The position numbers were made by a program, and so were the translations under genes. Positions 27,865-36,630 of a stretch of 64,000 bases of DNA are shown here, one piece after another. The stretch is from Legionellaceae bacterium (GTDB lineage: Bacteria > Pseudomonadota > Gammaproteobacteria > Legionellales > Legionellaceae). The DNA is taken from assembly GCA_030148065.1 (NCBI GenBank), contig JASBUC010000003.1, positions 29,218 through 93,217 of the forward strand, read 5' to 3'. Numbering within the stretch: the stretch's first letter is position 1; the number at the start of each line of letters is the position of its first letter. Below the pieces are notes generated by a model. The model worked only from the letters and a program-made list of their open reading frames with translations, was not told the origin of the DNA and ran no database searches.

Positions 27865-28944
27865 GTGACCATCTTAACCACAATCATCGCCTTTTTTGTT
27901 TTCATCGGTTTGGTGATAGGCGTTCATGAATACGGCCATTATCTGGCGGCCAAACTCTCAAAGGTTAAGATTAAAGCCGTGGGTTTAGGCTTTGGGAAAC
28001 CACTCTATTCATGGCGTAATAAGCATGGCACGCTTTTTAAGTTTAACCCTATTTTTCTTGGTGGTTATGTCAGTGTCTTAGACAGTCGAAACGACCAGGT
28101 ATCAGAAGAAGATGAGCCTTTTGACTACAACAAAAAACCAGCTCTGACAAAATTCTTTATTTTGATTGCTGGGATTGTGATGAACTTTGTTTTTGCTTTT
28201 TTTTGTTTCTCATTAGTGTTTCTCATTGGGGTTCGTGTTCTAACCCCCGACATCGAGGCAGTCTACCCAGGCAGCCCCTTTTATGACAAAGGTTTGAAGC
28301 CAGGTGATCGAGTGGTTCGAGTTGCGGACATTGATGTTTTGGGCTGGAGTGCCTTTGCCATGAGCATGGCAGCACACTTTGGTGATAAAGAGCCTGTTTC
28401 TGTTGTTTTGAAAAATGAGACGGGGGCGCTTAAGAAAATTCAACTTGATTTAAGTCAAGTACGACTGCAAGTAAAAGACTTAGATGTTTTTAAGCTTTTA
28501 AACATTTCGCCCAATAAAACACACATCTATGAAATTCGCTACCCCTTTTTTAAAGCCTTTGCCATCGGGCTTAGAACCACTTATAACCTAACCTCATTAA
28601 ATTTGCGGGTGCTCTACAAGGTGCTAACAGGCTATATTTCACCGCTAGCACTTGCAGGACCACTTACCATGCTAGAGCAAGCCCAATACTTTTTTTGGCA
28701 GGGACTGGTTTGGTTTTTCCAGTTTTTGGCCGTGCTTAGCATTGCCGTTGGTCTTGCCAATCTTCTGCCCATACCGGGGCTTGATGGCGGACAAATTCTC
28801 ATTTTAATGTTTGAGAGCCTGCGAGGCAAAGCCTTGTCCAGCGAGTGGGCGCATCTTTTGCAAAATTTAGGCTACATTTTGCTCTTTATGATTTGTATGC
28901 AATTATTAGCCAATGATTTTCATCGAATGTCTTTAACGAGCTGA
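27865..28944 (+). CDS. RseP-like site-2 protease (M50), short single-PDZ form
   Basis: Intramembrane zinc metalloprotease. HEYGHYLAAK at about residues 21-30 holds the two His and Glu; the Asp ligand is in PIPGLDGGQ near the C-terminus; a PDZ segment (SPFYDKGLKPGDRVVRV) lies between membrane helices. At 359 aa it is about 90 residues shorter than E. coli RseP, which has two PDZ domains; only one is visible here. It is not beside dxr or bamA, the usual neighbours of rseP, so it may be a paralogue with another substrate. The start is a GTG; AATAACA upstream is a poor ribosome site. Confidence 0.88.
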   Translation: MTILTTIIAFFVFIGLVIGVHEYGHYLAAKLSKVKIKAVGLGFGKPLYSWRNKHGTLFKFNPIFLGGYVSVLDSRNDQVSEEDEPFDYNKKPALTKFFILIAGIVMNFVFAFFCFSLVFLIGVRVLTPDIEAVYPGSPFYDKGLKPGDRVVRVADIDVLGWSAFAMSMAAHFGDKEPVSVVLKNETGALKKIQLDLSQVRLQVKDLDVFKLLNISPNKTHIYEIRYPFFKAFAIGLRTTYNLTSLNLRVLYKVLTGYISPLALAGPLTMLEQAQYFFWQGLVWFFQFLAVLSIAVGLANLLPIPGLDGGQILILMFESLRGKALSSEWAHLLQNLGYILLFMICMQLLANDFHRMSLTS

Positions 28945-29073
28945 GAAAATTGTAAAGAAGTTGTTCCAAACACGGACTAGTTGAGCAAAAAAGTGTATAA
29001 TTAACGGAATGATTGAGAGTTTTGGGGTTTTATAAGAAAATCCCCTGATTAAACAGAAAGTAATAGGTGAGAT

Positions 29074-30759
29074 ATGAGTAGTACGGGTGACGCTGCAGCA
29101 AAAGAAACGGATGAGCAAGCTAAAACAAGAAGACAAAATGAATTGGCTGATAGGCTTTTTCTTTTTTATGGTGCAACTGCCAGTCCACAAAAGAAACAAG
29201 ACTTAGTAGCTCAAATTGACGCTTTTCAAACACAGCAAGGTGAAAATCCAACGTTAGATCTGAACCCTTTTGCAAATCAAAAAGGGGGCGATGTTGCTTA
29301 CAGAAATGCGCAGTTTAAATGCTTTGTGGCACCTCTTTTTAAGCCTTTTATTGCTGATTCTGGCTTTAGTGATGACACAGATAGAGATAATTTTTGGCAA
29401 CAGATCGTTAAGGATTATGAAAAGCGTCATGGGTCAACAGCTATTGCATCTGAGCAACTTAACTTAACTACAAAATTTGATAATCCTGATGAGCTGAGTT
29501 TAACCGATCATTGGTTGACTGATAATGATTTAAGCGATGCGAAGAGGATCCTGCGACATGAAGGCGTTGACCTTTTTCCTGAGGGACAAGATGTCTTGTA
29601 TGTGACGGACTTTGCACAAATGCAAACTCTCTTTAAAGATCTTGCTGAACAGGCTGAAGAAGAAGGAGCCTCACAGACCCACCATCTTTTAATTAGTAAT
29701 GCTTCTGGTAACAGTAAAGGAACTCACTGGACTAGAGCCGAGGTTGTGATTGACCCAACCGATCACAAGTTTTCCATTAAGTATATTGACTCTCTTGCTG
29801 CGTCTAATGAACAAGCTCAAACTCAACATTTACAAGTTAAATTTACGAATGCATTGCCTAAAGCAGGATCAGGCAGAACTGATGATTATGTCTTGGCTGG
29901 CAATAAGATAACTGCCTCTTTTGAGGGGGTACAAAAAGATGGTTGGAGTTGTGGGTATCGAGCCTTTTATGGGGCACTGGATGCCATGGCAAGAGAGAGC
30001 GGTGACAGTGCGACGGTTAATGAGGCAACACGACAAGCAATCCAGAAGCATTTAAAAGATAGAAATCTTGCGGCAGCGGAGGATGATTGGTCTCAAAAAC
30101 CAAATGACAAGCTTCAAACTAGTGACCCTCAGAGGGGTGCAATGTTTAATCTTGTTTTGCCTCAGGGTTGGGAAAAAACATTAAAGACTCGCCAAGAGGA
30201 TACTAATAAAAAGAAACTTTCAGACTATAAACAACAGCAAGCTGAGCGTGCTGCCAAAGCGGTATTGGGAGAGTCGATTTATGCAGCCTCCACCGATTTA
30301 AATGATGGGCAGAAAACACACTTGAAAACGCTTTTAGGGGCAAAAGCCCTGCCAACAGCTCGGCGAGTCTATAATCGTGACACTCATGTCTTTCGCTTTG
30401 AGTGCGCCATTCCTTATGCTCAAAGCGCAGGTGCCGGAAAACCGCCTCTGCAAGAGACTTATAAAACAAACCTTGATGTGTCGACCAACGGGGTGCAATT
30501 GCCACGATTGACACAATTACCAACTCATCAAGAAGCACGAGAGGCGCTGGCTGAAAAAATGGCAGCAGCGTATGTGATTAGTCAAGGAGGCACACTCAAT
30601 GCAGAGAACAAGCTTGATAACTCTGACTCCATTCCACCAGCGAAAGTAGAGACCAAGGATGCAGCGCTTTTAGAGGCGCTACACTTGAAGTTTGCAGAGA
30701 TGAACATTCGTTTTGAGAAAGTAGACCCCCCGGCAACCATTAAACCTTCTAATCCCTGA
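29074..30759 (+). CDS. Ulp1/C48-type (clan CE) cysteine protease, candidate effector
   Basis: A 561-aa signal-less protein with all elements of a clan CE protease: WLTDNDLSDAKRIL at about 147-160 (like WLND in Ulp1/SENP enzymes), His218 in GTHWTR, Asp239 in KYIDS, Gln287 and Cys293 in VQKDGWSCGYR. Enzymes of this fold remove ubiquitin, SUMO or NEDD8, or acetylate host proteins; bacterial members (ElaD, SseL, XopD, ChlaDUB1) are injected effectors. Bacteria lack these modifiers, so a host target is likely. Residues 310-561 have no known domain. The ATG follows AATAGGTGAG. Stands alone. Confidence 0.82.
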   Translation: MSSTGDAAAKETDEQAKTRRQNELADRLFLFYGATASPQKKQDLVAQIDAFQTQQGENPTLDLNPFANQKGGDVAYRNAQFKCFVAPLFKPFIADSGFSDDTDRDNFWQQIVKDYEKRHGSTAIASEQLNLTTKFDNPDELSLTDHWLTDNDLSDAKRILRHEGVDLFPEGQDVLYVTDFAQMQTLFKDLAEQAEEEGASQTHHLLISNASGNSKGTHWTRAEVVIDPTDHKFSIKYIDSLAASNEQAQTQHLQVKFTNALPKAGSGRTDDYVLAGNKITASFEGVQKDGWSCGYRAFYGALDAMARESGDSATVNEATRQAIQKHLKDRNLAAAEDDWSQKPNDKLQTSDPQRGAMFNLVLPQGWEKTLKTRQEDTNKKKLSDYKQQQAERAAKAVLGESIYAASTDLNDGQKTHLKTLLGAKALPTARRVYNRDTHVFRFECAIPYAQSAGAGKPPLQETYKTNLDVSTNGVQLPRLTQLPTHQEAREALAEKMAAAYVISQGGTLNAENKLDNSDSIPPAKVETKDAALLEALHLKFAEMNIRFEKVDPPATIKPSNP

Positions 30760-30842
30760 GTTGTTGCTTATGAGTCGAGTACAGAGGTCTTGGCTGTGCT
30801 ACACTTCTTGGTAGAAGGGGTTCACTAAACAAGGATTTAGAC

Positions 30843-31289
30843 ATGTTAAAACGTTGCGCAGTGCTTTTAAGTGTGTTGCTTATTGGCTACTCGCCATACT
30901 CTCTGGCCCTCAATCAAGATGGTCTCTACCGCGCTTTGGCGCCGTATCGAGAATGGAAGCGCAACTTTGAAAATTATAAAAGAAATGCCAAGGAGATGCG
31001 GGGGGTGGTGCTGGTCAGTGGCGGCTTTATTCAGAAAATGGACTGCAAAAAGATGATGCTGCTTGTTCGGCCGCGCATTGGTGGCGTTTGTTTGGTTAAG
31101 TTTACCTCTATACAAAATGTTGAGATAACCAATCAAGCGGCAGTGCCTAATTTTTGTGATAAAAGTGAGTGGCTCTCGGTTGGTAAGCGCATTAACATCA
31201 AAGGAAGCTTTAAGTACATAAATAAACGAAACATCATTTATGATGCCGATCTTGCCCCATTTAATTCAGATTACTTCTCAAATGATTAA
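30843..31289 (+). CDS. Small exported hypothetical protein, 148 aa
   Basis: Signal peptide of about 22 residues (LKRCAVLLSVLLIGYSPYSLA). The mature part has three or four Cys (MDCKK, GGVCLVK, NFCDK) that may form disulfides in the periplasm, and a beta-rich C-terminal half (GKRINIKGSFKYINKRNIIY). No family recognised. ACAAGGA precedes the ATG. It converges on emrB; the 16-bp gap is short. Confidence 0.65.
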   Translation: MLKRCAVLLSVLLIGYSPYSLALNQDGLYRALAPYREWKRNFENYKRNAKEMRGVVLVSGGFIQKMDCKKMMLLVRPRIGGVCLVKFTSIQNVEITNQAAVPNFCDKSEWLSVGKRINIKGSFKYINKRNIIYDADLAPFNSDYFSND

Positions 31290-31305
31290 ATTAAGCAGTA
31301 AGTTG

Positions 31306-32811
31306 TTAGTGCAGCTCTTTTAAACGCCTAACCGGCAGGTACCAGACGACGAGGATGAGTAGAAAGAAGACGAAGGCGCTTGCTAGAAAGGTGTTGTCAA
31401 AGGCGTTCATCATCGACATTTTGCTAAGTTTCTCTCGGATGGCATGTTGAATTTGTAATTCATTTAATTGTTGGCTGAGTGTACTTAACCAGTGCTTGAG
31501 TCCTTCGCTCTCAGTGGTAATTTTCTCACCAATTACACTAAAGTTAATTTGCTTTTGGCGGGTATAGAGGGTTGTAAACAAGGAAATGCCAATAGAGCAG
31601 CCTAAATTTCGCCCAAAGGCAAAAAGACCAGCGGCTTCTGCTGTTTCTGACTCTTTTAAGCCTTGAAAGGCCACTGCAGATAAGGGGACAAAAAATAAAC
31701 CAATGCCAACCCCCTGTAGGGCACCTACTAAAGCAAAGGTTGTGCTGGTGGTGTTGATGCTATATTGCACCATGCACAAAGAGCCAAGGCCTGCGATGAT
31801 AGTCCCTAAAGACATTAATAATTTAGGATGAATGTCTCGCTCTAGGGCTTTTGCCGAGATGGCCATGGAGAGTGCGCTGCTCAAGCCACGAGGTGCAAGC
31901 AGTGCGCCAGTTTGTTCAGGGTTGTAGTGCATCACATTTTCAAGCATCAAAGGTTGTAGGGCCAGTAAGCCCATCATTGAGCCCATGAATGTGCAGACTA
32001 AAAGCGTTGATAGGCTAAATATTCGGTCTTTGAAAAGGTGCAAATTAATGATGTTGTGTTCAATTTTTAGGCCTCTTAAAATAAAAACGCTGCCAAAGAG
32101 GAGGCTAAAGAGAAGCAAGAGGATGATTTGATTGCTTTCAAACCAGTCTAAAGTATTCCCTTTGTCGAGAAAGATTTGTAGGCTGCAAATGCTTAGGCAC
32201 ATTAAAATTAGTCCCAGCCAATCGGTTTTTCGTGCCTCTATTGGACTCTCTTCTATGAAGGTTAGGGTTAAGATGACTGCCATCAGACAAATTGGAACAT
32301 TAATATAGAAGACCCAGCGCCAGTTTAAGTGCTCACTGATAAAGCCGCCCAGGGTGGGGCCAAGCACCGGTGCCACCATCAGGCCTATGCCCCAAATTGC
32401 CATGGCGGTACCATAGTCTTCTTCGCGGTAGTTTTGTCGTAGTATGACTTGTGAGAGTGGCACCAGCGAGGCACCAAAAATTCCTTGTAACACTCGAAAG
32501 CAGACGATTTCATGCAAGCTTGTCGACAGACCGCAGAGGGCAGAGGCGATCATAAAGCCCAAGATGTTTATGATTAGCAAGTGTTTTTGTCCAAGTTTGG
32601 CGCTTAAATAGCCAGTTAAGGGCATCATCACTGCTGCTGAGACAATGTAGGAGGTGAGCACCCAAGTAATTTCATCACTGTTGGCAGAAAGAGAGCCCAT
32701 CATCGGAGGGAGCACCACATTGACGATGGTGGTGTCTAAGACCTCGACAATGGCAACCAACATTACCGTTAAGGTGATAATGCGTTGTCTTGACGAGATT
32801 GGTTCATCCAT
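31306..32811 (-). CDS. emrB: DHA2-family MFS multidrug exporter (EmrB-like)
   Basis: Inner-membrane drug-proton antiporter with 14 predicted helices, 501 aa. N-terminal VEVLDTTIVNVVLPPMMG is the DHA2 signature, followed by SYIVSAAVMMPLTGYLSAKLG and the helix 5 motif GLMVAPVLGPTLGG. The start overlaps the emrA-like gene by 8 bases, so the pair is translationally coupled. With the adaptor and a TolC-type channel it would export hydrophobic toxins or uncouplers; fatty acids and fusaric acid are alternatives. Confidence 0.93.
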   Translation of the reverse strand: MDEPISSRQRIITLTVMLVAIVEVLDTTIVNVVLPPMMGSLSANSDEITWVLTSYIVSAAVMMPLTGYLSAKLGQKHLLIINILGFMIASALCGLSTSLHEIVCFRVLQGIFGASLVPLSQVILRQNYREEDYGTAMAIWGIGLMVAPVLGPTLGGFISEHLNWRWVFYINVPICLMAVILTLTFIEESPIEARKTDWLGLILMCLSICSLQIFLDKGNTLDWFESNQIILLLLFSLLFGSVFILRGLKIEHNIINLHLFKDRIFSLSTLLVCTFMGSMMGLLALQPLMLENVMHYNPEQTGALLAPRGLSSALSMAISAKALERDIHPKLLMSLGTIIAGLGSLCMVQYSINTTSTTFALVGALQGVGIGLFFVPLSAVAFQGLKESETAEAAGLFAFGRNLGCSIGISLFTTLYTRQKQINFSVIGEKITTESEGLKHWLSTLSQQLNELQIQHAIREKLSKMSMMNAFDNTFLASAFVFFLLILVVWYLPVRRLKELH

Positions 32812-33805
32812 CCTGCTGAGAGCGCTTTGTATTGACCTTGCTCACCACACTTGCCCCAACACGAAGAGGCGGGTTCTTTGGCGAAGGTACAATGGCTATT
32901 TTAACAGGCACTCGCTGGGTAACTTTTACCCAATTTCCACCGGCGTTTTCTTGTGGAATGAGGGCAAAGGTTTGACCGGTGCTGGCACTAATGCTCTCAA
33001 TTTTGCCATGCATGCGCTTATCGGGCTCCATGTCCAGGGTCAATGTGACGTCTTGTCCTTTTTTCAGTCGTTTTAGCTGGGTTTCTTTAAAGTTTGCTTC
33101 CACCCAGTAATGAGAGGGAACCACCAATGACACGCTGTTTTGACCAAGTTTTGCCATGTCGCCGGCTTTCAGTGAGAAGTGAGTGATGATCCCATCTTTG
33201 GGAGCAAAGATCTCTGTGTAGGTAAGATTTAAGACCGCTTGTTTTAACAGTGCTTTTGCTTGCTGGATGGGCGCATTTTCCTGCTCATTGGCACCGAGTT
33301 TAACCATTGCTTCTGAAAATTGACTGTTGGCACTGATAAGGGCCGCTTTTGCCATTAGGTACTCACTTCTTGCCTTGTCGCCATCGGCAATGGAGGCGCG
33401 TCCATTCTTAACAAGTTGTCGGATCCGTTGATAATTAGACTTAGCCCACTCTAGGTAGGCATTTGATTTGGCAATCAGGGCCTTGGCATTTTCAACACTT
33501 TCAAACAGGGCTGCCCTTGATTGCTTATAAAGAGCCAAATCGGCTTCTGCTTTCTCGACGGCAATTTGGAATGGTTTTTTGTCAATGCGATAGAGTAATT
33601 GCCCTTTGTGAACAAAGTCATTGTCTGCAACAAAGACCTGCGCAACGGTGCCTGAGACATTCGGAGCAATGTTAATAATATCAGCTTTTACATACGCATC
33701 ATCGGTATCGGGGTAGTAGGTCACCTCATACCAATAGTAAAGGCAGGCCGCGGCAATTAGTAAGCTTAACACAAACAGTAATGAGGCTCTCTGTAGGCGG
33801 TTCAT
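32804..33805 (-). CDS. emrA: EmrA/HlyD-type membrane fusion adaptor
   Basis: Periplasmic adaptor, 333 aa. One N-terminal anchor (SLLFVLSLLIAAACLYYWY), then YPDTDDAYVKADIINIAPNV, the usual EmrA start; the lipoyl motif GTVAQVFVADNDFVHKGQLL; a coiled-coil hairpin; the second lipoyl half TEIFAPKDGIITHFSLKAGD; and a beta-barrel domain. First gene of the pair with the DHA2 exporter. Regulation is not visible; no MarR or TetR gene is adjacent. Confidence 0.93.
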   Translation of the reverse strand: MNRLQRASLLFVLSLLIAAACLYYWYEVTYYPDTDDAYVKADIINIAPNVSGTVAQVFVADNDFVHKGQLLYRIDKKPFQIAVEKAEADLALYKQSRAALFESVENAKALIAKSNAYLEWAKSNYQRIRQLVKNGRASIADGDKARSEYLMAKAALISANSQFSEAMVKLGANEQENAPIQQAKALLKQAVLNLTYTEIFAPKDGIITHFSLKAGDMAKLGQNSVSLVVPSHYWVEANFKETQLKRLKKGQDVTLTLDMEPDKRMHGKIESISASTGQTFALIPQENAGGNWVKVTQRVPVKIAIVPSPKNPPLRVGASVVSKVNTKRSQQDG

Positions 33806-33852
33806 AATGAGGGTAAATCTTGCTCAAGGTTTTTTTCAGTGTGCCATGAGCG

Positions 33853-34566
33853 CTAGGCTTTCGCAAGGCACCAGACATCAATTCGCAGGGCTGGATTTTG
33901 AGCTTTTAATTGTTTAGACAAGGCGCTAATACTGCAACCAGTGGTGACCACATCATCAATTAGTGCGATGTGTGAAAAGGGAATAGCGTTGGCACTGAAA
34001 GCCTTCGAGACGTTTTTCTTTCGTTCTTTTTCACTTAAGGTACTTTGAGGTCGAGTGTCTCTAAGGCGAGCGCAGGCATTCTTAAGGAGTGGCGTTTGAT
34101 AGCGGCGTGCCAAACGATTGGCAAGCTCTAGTGCTTGATTAAACCCACGCTCTTTGATGCGTTTTGGATGCAAGGGCATGGCAAGGAGAGCTGATGGCTT
34201 AGGGCATTGCTCGTAAAAATCATCGATTTTTTGGCCCAATAGCGTTGCTAGAGGCTCTAACCAGTGGAGTTCTTCATGGTATTTAAAGGCTTTAATCAAA
34301 GACTTTAATTCGGATTGGTAGGGGCCTGCTGAGAGTAGGTAATCATAGGACGGCTCTTTTTGTAGGCAGTTGCCACAGATATGTGTCTCTGCAATAGGGC
34401 TTGCACATTTTAGACAAGCATTTAGTGTTTTTGGAAAAAGTTTTAGGCACTCGCTGCACACAGACTGCTTGCCAGGGCGGTAACAGAGCATGCATTGGCA
34501 AAGGGTTAGTGAATTTTGTGTTAGAATAGCCAACTTTATTCCTTGTCTTTCCAGATTTAGCCTCAT
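33853..34566 (-). CDS. comF: ComF family amidophosphoribosyltransferase-like protein
   Basis: ComF/GntX protein, 237 aa, needed for natural transformation in several bacteria. The N-terminal zinc-finger part has paired Cys (CQCMLC, CSEC, CLKC, CGNC); the C-terminal phosphoribosyltransferase domain has IALIDDVVTTGCSISAL. Its proposed start (34566) lies only 2 bp from the divergent bioC start, so the promoters must lie within each other's coding region; a start slightly downstream but before CQCMLC is possible. Confidence 0.9.
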   Translation of the reverse strand: MRLNLERQGIKLAILTQNSLTLCQCMLCYRPGKQSVCSECLKLFPKTLNACLKCASPIAETHICGNCLQKEPSYDYLLSAGPYQSELKSLIKAFKYHEELHWLEPLATLLGQKIDDFYEQCPKPSALLAMPLHPKRIKERGFNQALELANRLARRYQTPLLKNACARLRDTRPQSTLSEKERKKNVSKAFSANAIPFSHIALIDDVVTTGCSISALSKQLKAQNPALRIDVWCLAKA

Positions 34567-34568
34567 AA

Positions 34569-35423
34569 ATGATTGAACAACTCATCAAGCAGAGCTTTAA
34601 TAGAGCGGCAAAAACGTATAAAGCTTCCTCAATTATCCAGCAAGAGATAGGCCAACAATTAATTGAGCGCCTGCAGTACTACACGATTTCACCAAAGCGC
34701 ATACTCGATTTAGGCGCAGGGGCATCAGATTTTGCCGAATTACTAAAAAAGCGCTACCCAAAGTCGGAGGTCATCGCTTGTGATTTTGCAGAAAACATGC
34801 TTCGAGAACACAAACCAAAACGGTTTAAAAAGACCCTACGTCTTTGTGCCAATGCACGGCAATTGCCATTTGCAGATAACAGCATCGATTTGATTTTTTC
34901 CAACCAGATGATGGAATGGATCCCCAATTTGCAAGTGTTATTCCAGGAGCTAAACCGAGTGTTGCGAAAAGATGGCTTATTGTTGTTTTCAGGTCTTGGC
35001 CCCGATACTTTTTCTGAACTAAAGAGGGCATGGCAGAGCGTGGATGACTTGCCCCATGTGCATAACTTTGTCGATTTTCACGATGTGGGTGATGACTTGT
35101 TGCGGGCAGGGTTTAGCATGCCGGTATTGGACACTGAAGAGATTTGTCTTCAGTATGGGAGCCTAAAGGCTTTACTTAAAGAGCTACGAGGACAAGGCAT
35201 TCGAAATCTTTCACCCAATCGATTTAAGGGCTTGACCAGCCGAGGGCGTTGGCAACGGTTTGAGTTAGCCTTTAATGCTCTGAAGACAAAGCATGGAAAG
35301 TCCCCACTCAGCTATGAGGTTTTTTATGCTCAGGCGTTCAAAGGCCTAAAAAAACGCGCACCCACCGAGCAGACATTCTCACTTGAACAATTGAAAAACA
35401 GTGTCAAGAAAGAGAATAATTGA
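34569..35423 (+). CDS. bioC: Malonyl-ACP O-methyltransferase
   Basis: SAM-dependent methyltransferase that masks the malonyl group to start pimeloyl synthesis for biotin. 284 aa, with FNRAAKTYKASSIIQQEIG at the start, typical of BioC; SAM motif I ILDLGAGASDFAELL; post-I VIACDFAENML; and NQMMEWIPNLQ (BioC members commonly have a Q-W-x-D type motif here). No other bio gene is near. A related ubiquinone or menaquinone methyltransferase is the alternative, but the N-terminus favours BioC. Confidence 0.88.
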   Translation: MIEQLIKQSFNRAAKTYKASSIIQQEIGQQLIERLQYYTISPKRILDLGAGASDFAELLKKRYPKSEVIACDFAENMLREHKPKRFKKTLRLCANARQLPFADNSIDLIFSNQMMEWIPNLQVLFQELNRVLRKDGLLLFSGLGPDTFSELKRAWQSVDDLPHVHNFVDFHDVGDDLLRAGFSMPVLDTEEICLQYGSLKALLKELRGQGIRNLSPNRFKGLTSRGRWQRFELAFNALKTKHGKSPLSYEVFYAQAFKGLKKRAPTEQTFSLEQLKNSVKKENN

Positions 35424-35428
35424 TGGCT

Positions 35429-35460
35429 AATGGCTGTCACCATTCACAGCCGTTCTTTCA
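35429..35460 (+). terminator. Terminator between bioC and ispA
   Basis: AATGGCTGT (35429-35437) pairs with ACAGCCGTT (35446-35454), one G-U pair, loop CACCATTC, followed by the T-rich CTTTCATTTCC. It lies at the convergent ends of bioC and ispA and overlaps the ispA stop region. Confidence 0.5.
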
Positions 35461-36307
35461 TTTCCTGACAGAGTGCTAGCAGAGGGCTGGTTTGTGGCTC
35501 CAAGGGTAAAAGTGCTTCGCTTGCCTTTTGATAGCTGGCTTGCACGGCCTCATACAGCGCCTCTTTCGTGTAGAAAGTGGCGAAGGTTTTTTTGTCACTG
35601 TCTTTATCTGAGCCTGGGGGTTTGCCTAAGGTTTCTTCCTGGCCATAGACATCAAGGTAATCATCGTGCATTTGGAAAGCCAGGCCCAGGTGATGGCCAA
35701 AGTCAAGGTAACGGGTTCTTGAGGCGTTATCAATAGTAGCTAAGGCAACGCTCATCATCACACTTGCCGAAATTAAAGCACCTGTTTTTAGGCGGTGGCG
35801 AGTGATGATATGGCTTATCTCAGATCCTTCGGGGAAGAGATCAAGCATTTGCCCATCAATCATGCCTTGTTGGCCAGAGGCCTGATTTAAACAGGTTAGT
35901 TGTGCAATTTTTTCACTAGCGGTCAAGCAGTCGGCTTTGAGAATGCTAAGGTTTGCAAGCGTTTGTAGGGCATCGCCAACCAGGATGGCGGTTGCCTCAT
36001 CGAAGGCTTTGTGGGCGCTCGGTTGACCTCGGCGGAAGTCATCGTCATCCATCGCTGGTAAATCATCGTGCACCAAGGAGTAGCTATGGATGGACTCAAT
36101 GGCACAGGCAGCAGGCAGTAGCTTTTCAAAACCAAGGTTAAGACTTGCACCGCAGAGCAGTACCAAGCGAGCTCGAAGCTTCTTGCTCTTAGCCAGTAAG
36201 CTGTAGGCGAGCGCGTCCTTTAGCTTTTTTGAGTGAGGTGGGTGGGCACTTAAAAGGTTGTTTAAGGCAACATCAATGGCCTCTTGTAACGAGGCATGCT
36301 TAGTCAT
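35444..36307 (-). CDS. ispA: Polyprenyl diphosphate synthase (farnesyl/geranyl diphosphate synthase)
   Basis: Condenses isopentenyl diphosphate with allylic diphosphates, 287 aa. The first Asp-rich motif is [14 protein letters not shown] and the second is [14 protein letters not shown] and KTGALI are also present. The residues around the first motif fit a short-chain farnesyl diphosphate synthase. I chose ATG 36307, which overlaps the xseB stop (ATGACTAA), giving the common xseB-ispA order. The usual next gene, dxs, is absent: bioC converges here instead. Confidence 0.93.
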   Translation of the reverse strand: MTKHASLQEAIDVALNNLLSAHPPHSKKLKDALAYSLLAKSKKLRARLVLLCGASLNLGFEKLLPAACAIESIHSYSLVHDDLPAMDDDDFRRGQPSAHKAFDEATAILVGDALQTLANLSILKADCLTASEKIAQLTCLNQASGQQGMIDGQMLDLFPEGSEISHIITRHRLKTGALISASVMMSVALATIDNASRTRYLDFGHHLGLAFQMHDDYLDVYGQEETLGKPPGSDKDSDKKTFATFYTKEALYEAVQASYQKASEALLPLEPQTSPLLALCQEMKERL

Positions 36308-36536
36308 TAGGGTCATTGGCCTCAAACTCTTCTAAGCCTTTCTCATTTAAGATTTTTACCTTTTGTTCGGCTTCATTTAAGGCTTTTTGGCAGCGATTAC
36401 TAATATTTATGCCCTTTTCAAACAGTTTTAATGACTCTTCTAGGGCCAAATCACCGCTCTCTAGGGAGCTAACAATGGACTCAAGCTCTCCCATCGACTT
36501 CTCAAAATCTTTAATCATGCTGGTTCCTGTTGCCAT
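36300..36536 (-). CDS. xseB: Exodeoxyribonuclease VII small subunit
   Basis: A 78-aa coiled-coil protein with [20 protein letters not shown] and [15 protein letters not shown], the standard XseB pattern. It forms exonuclease VII with XseA, which is not in the window. ATG 36518 (MIKDFEKS) is an alternative start. Translationally coupled to ispA downstream. Confidence 0.93.
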   Translation of the reverse strand: MATGTSMIKDFEKSMGELESIVSSLESGDLALEESLKLFEKGINISNRCQKALNEAEQKVKILNEKGLEEFEANDPND

Positions 36537-36630
36537 ATTCTGGGCTCATTGTATCGAAAGTCCCAACTAAACAAAAGAGAGCGCACGCCGATACAGGTTT
36601 CAAGGGCTACTTGTGAACCTAGGGAGAGCT

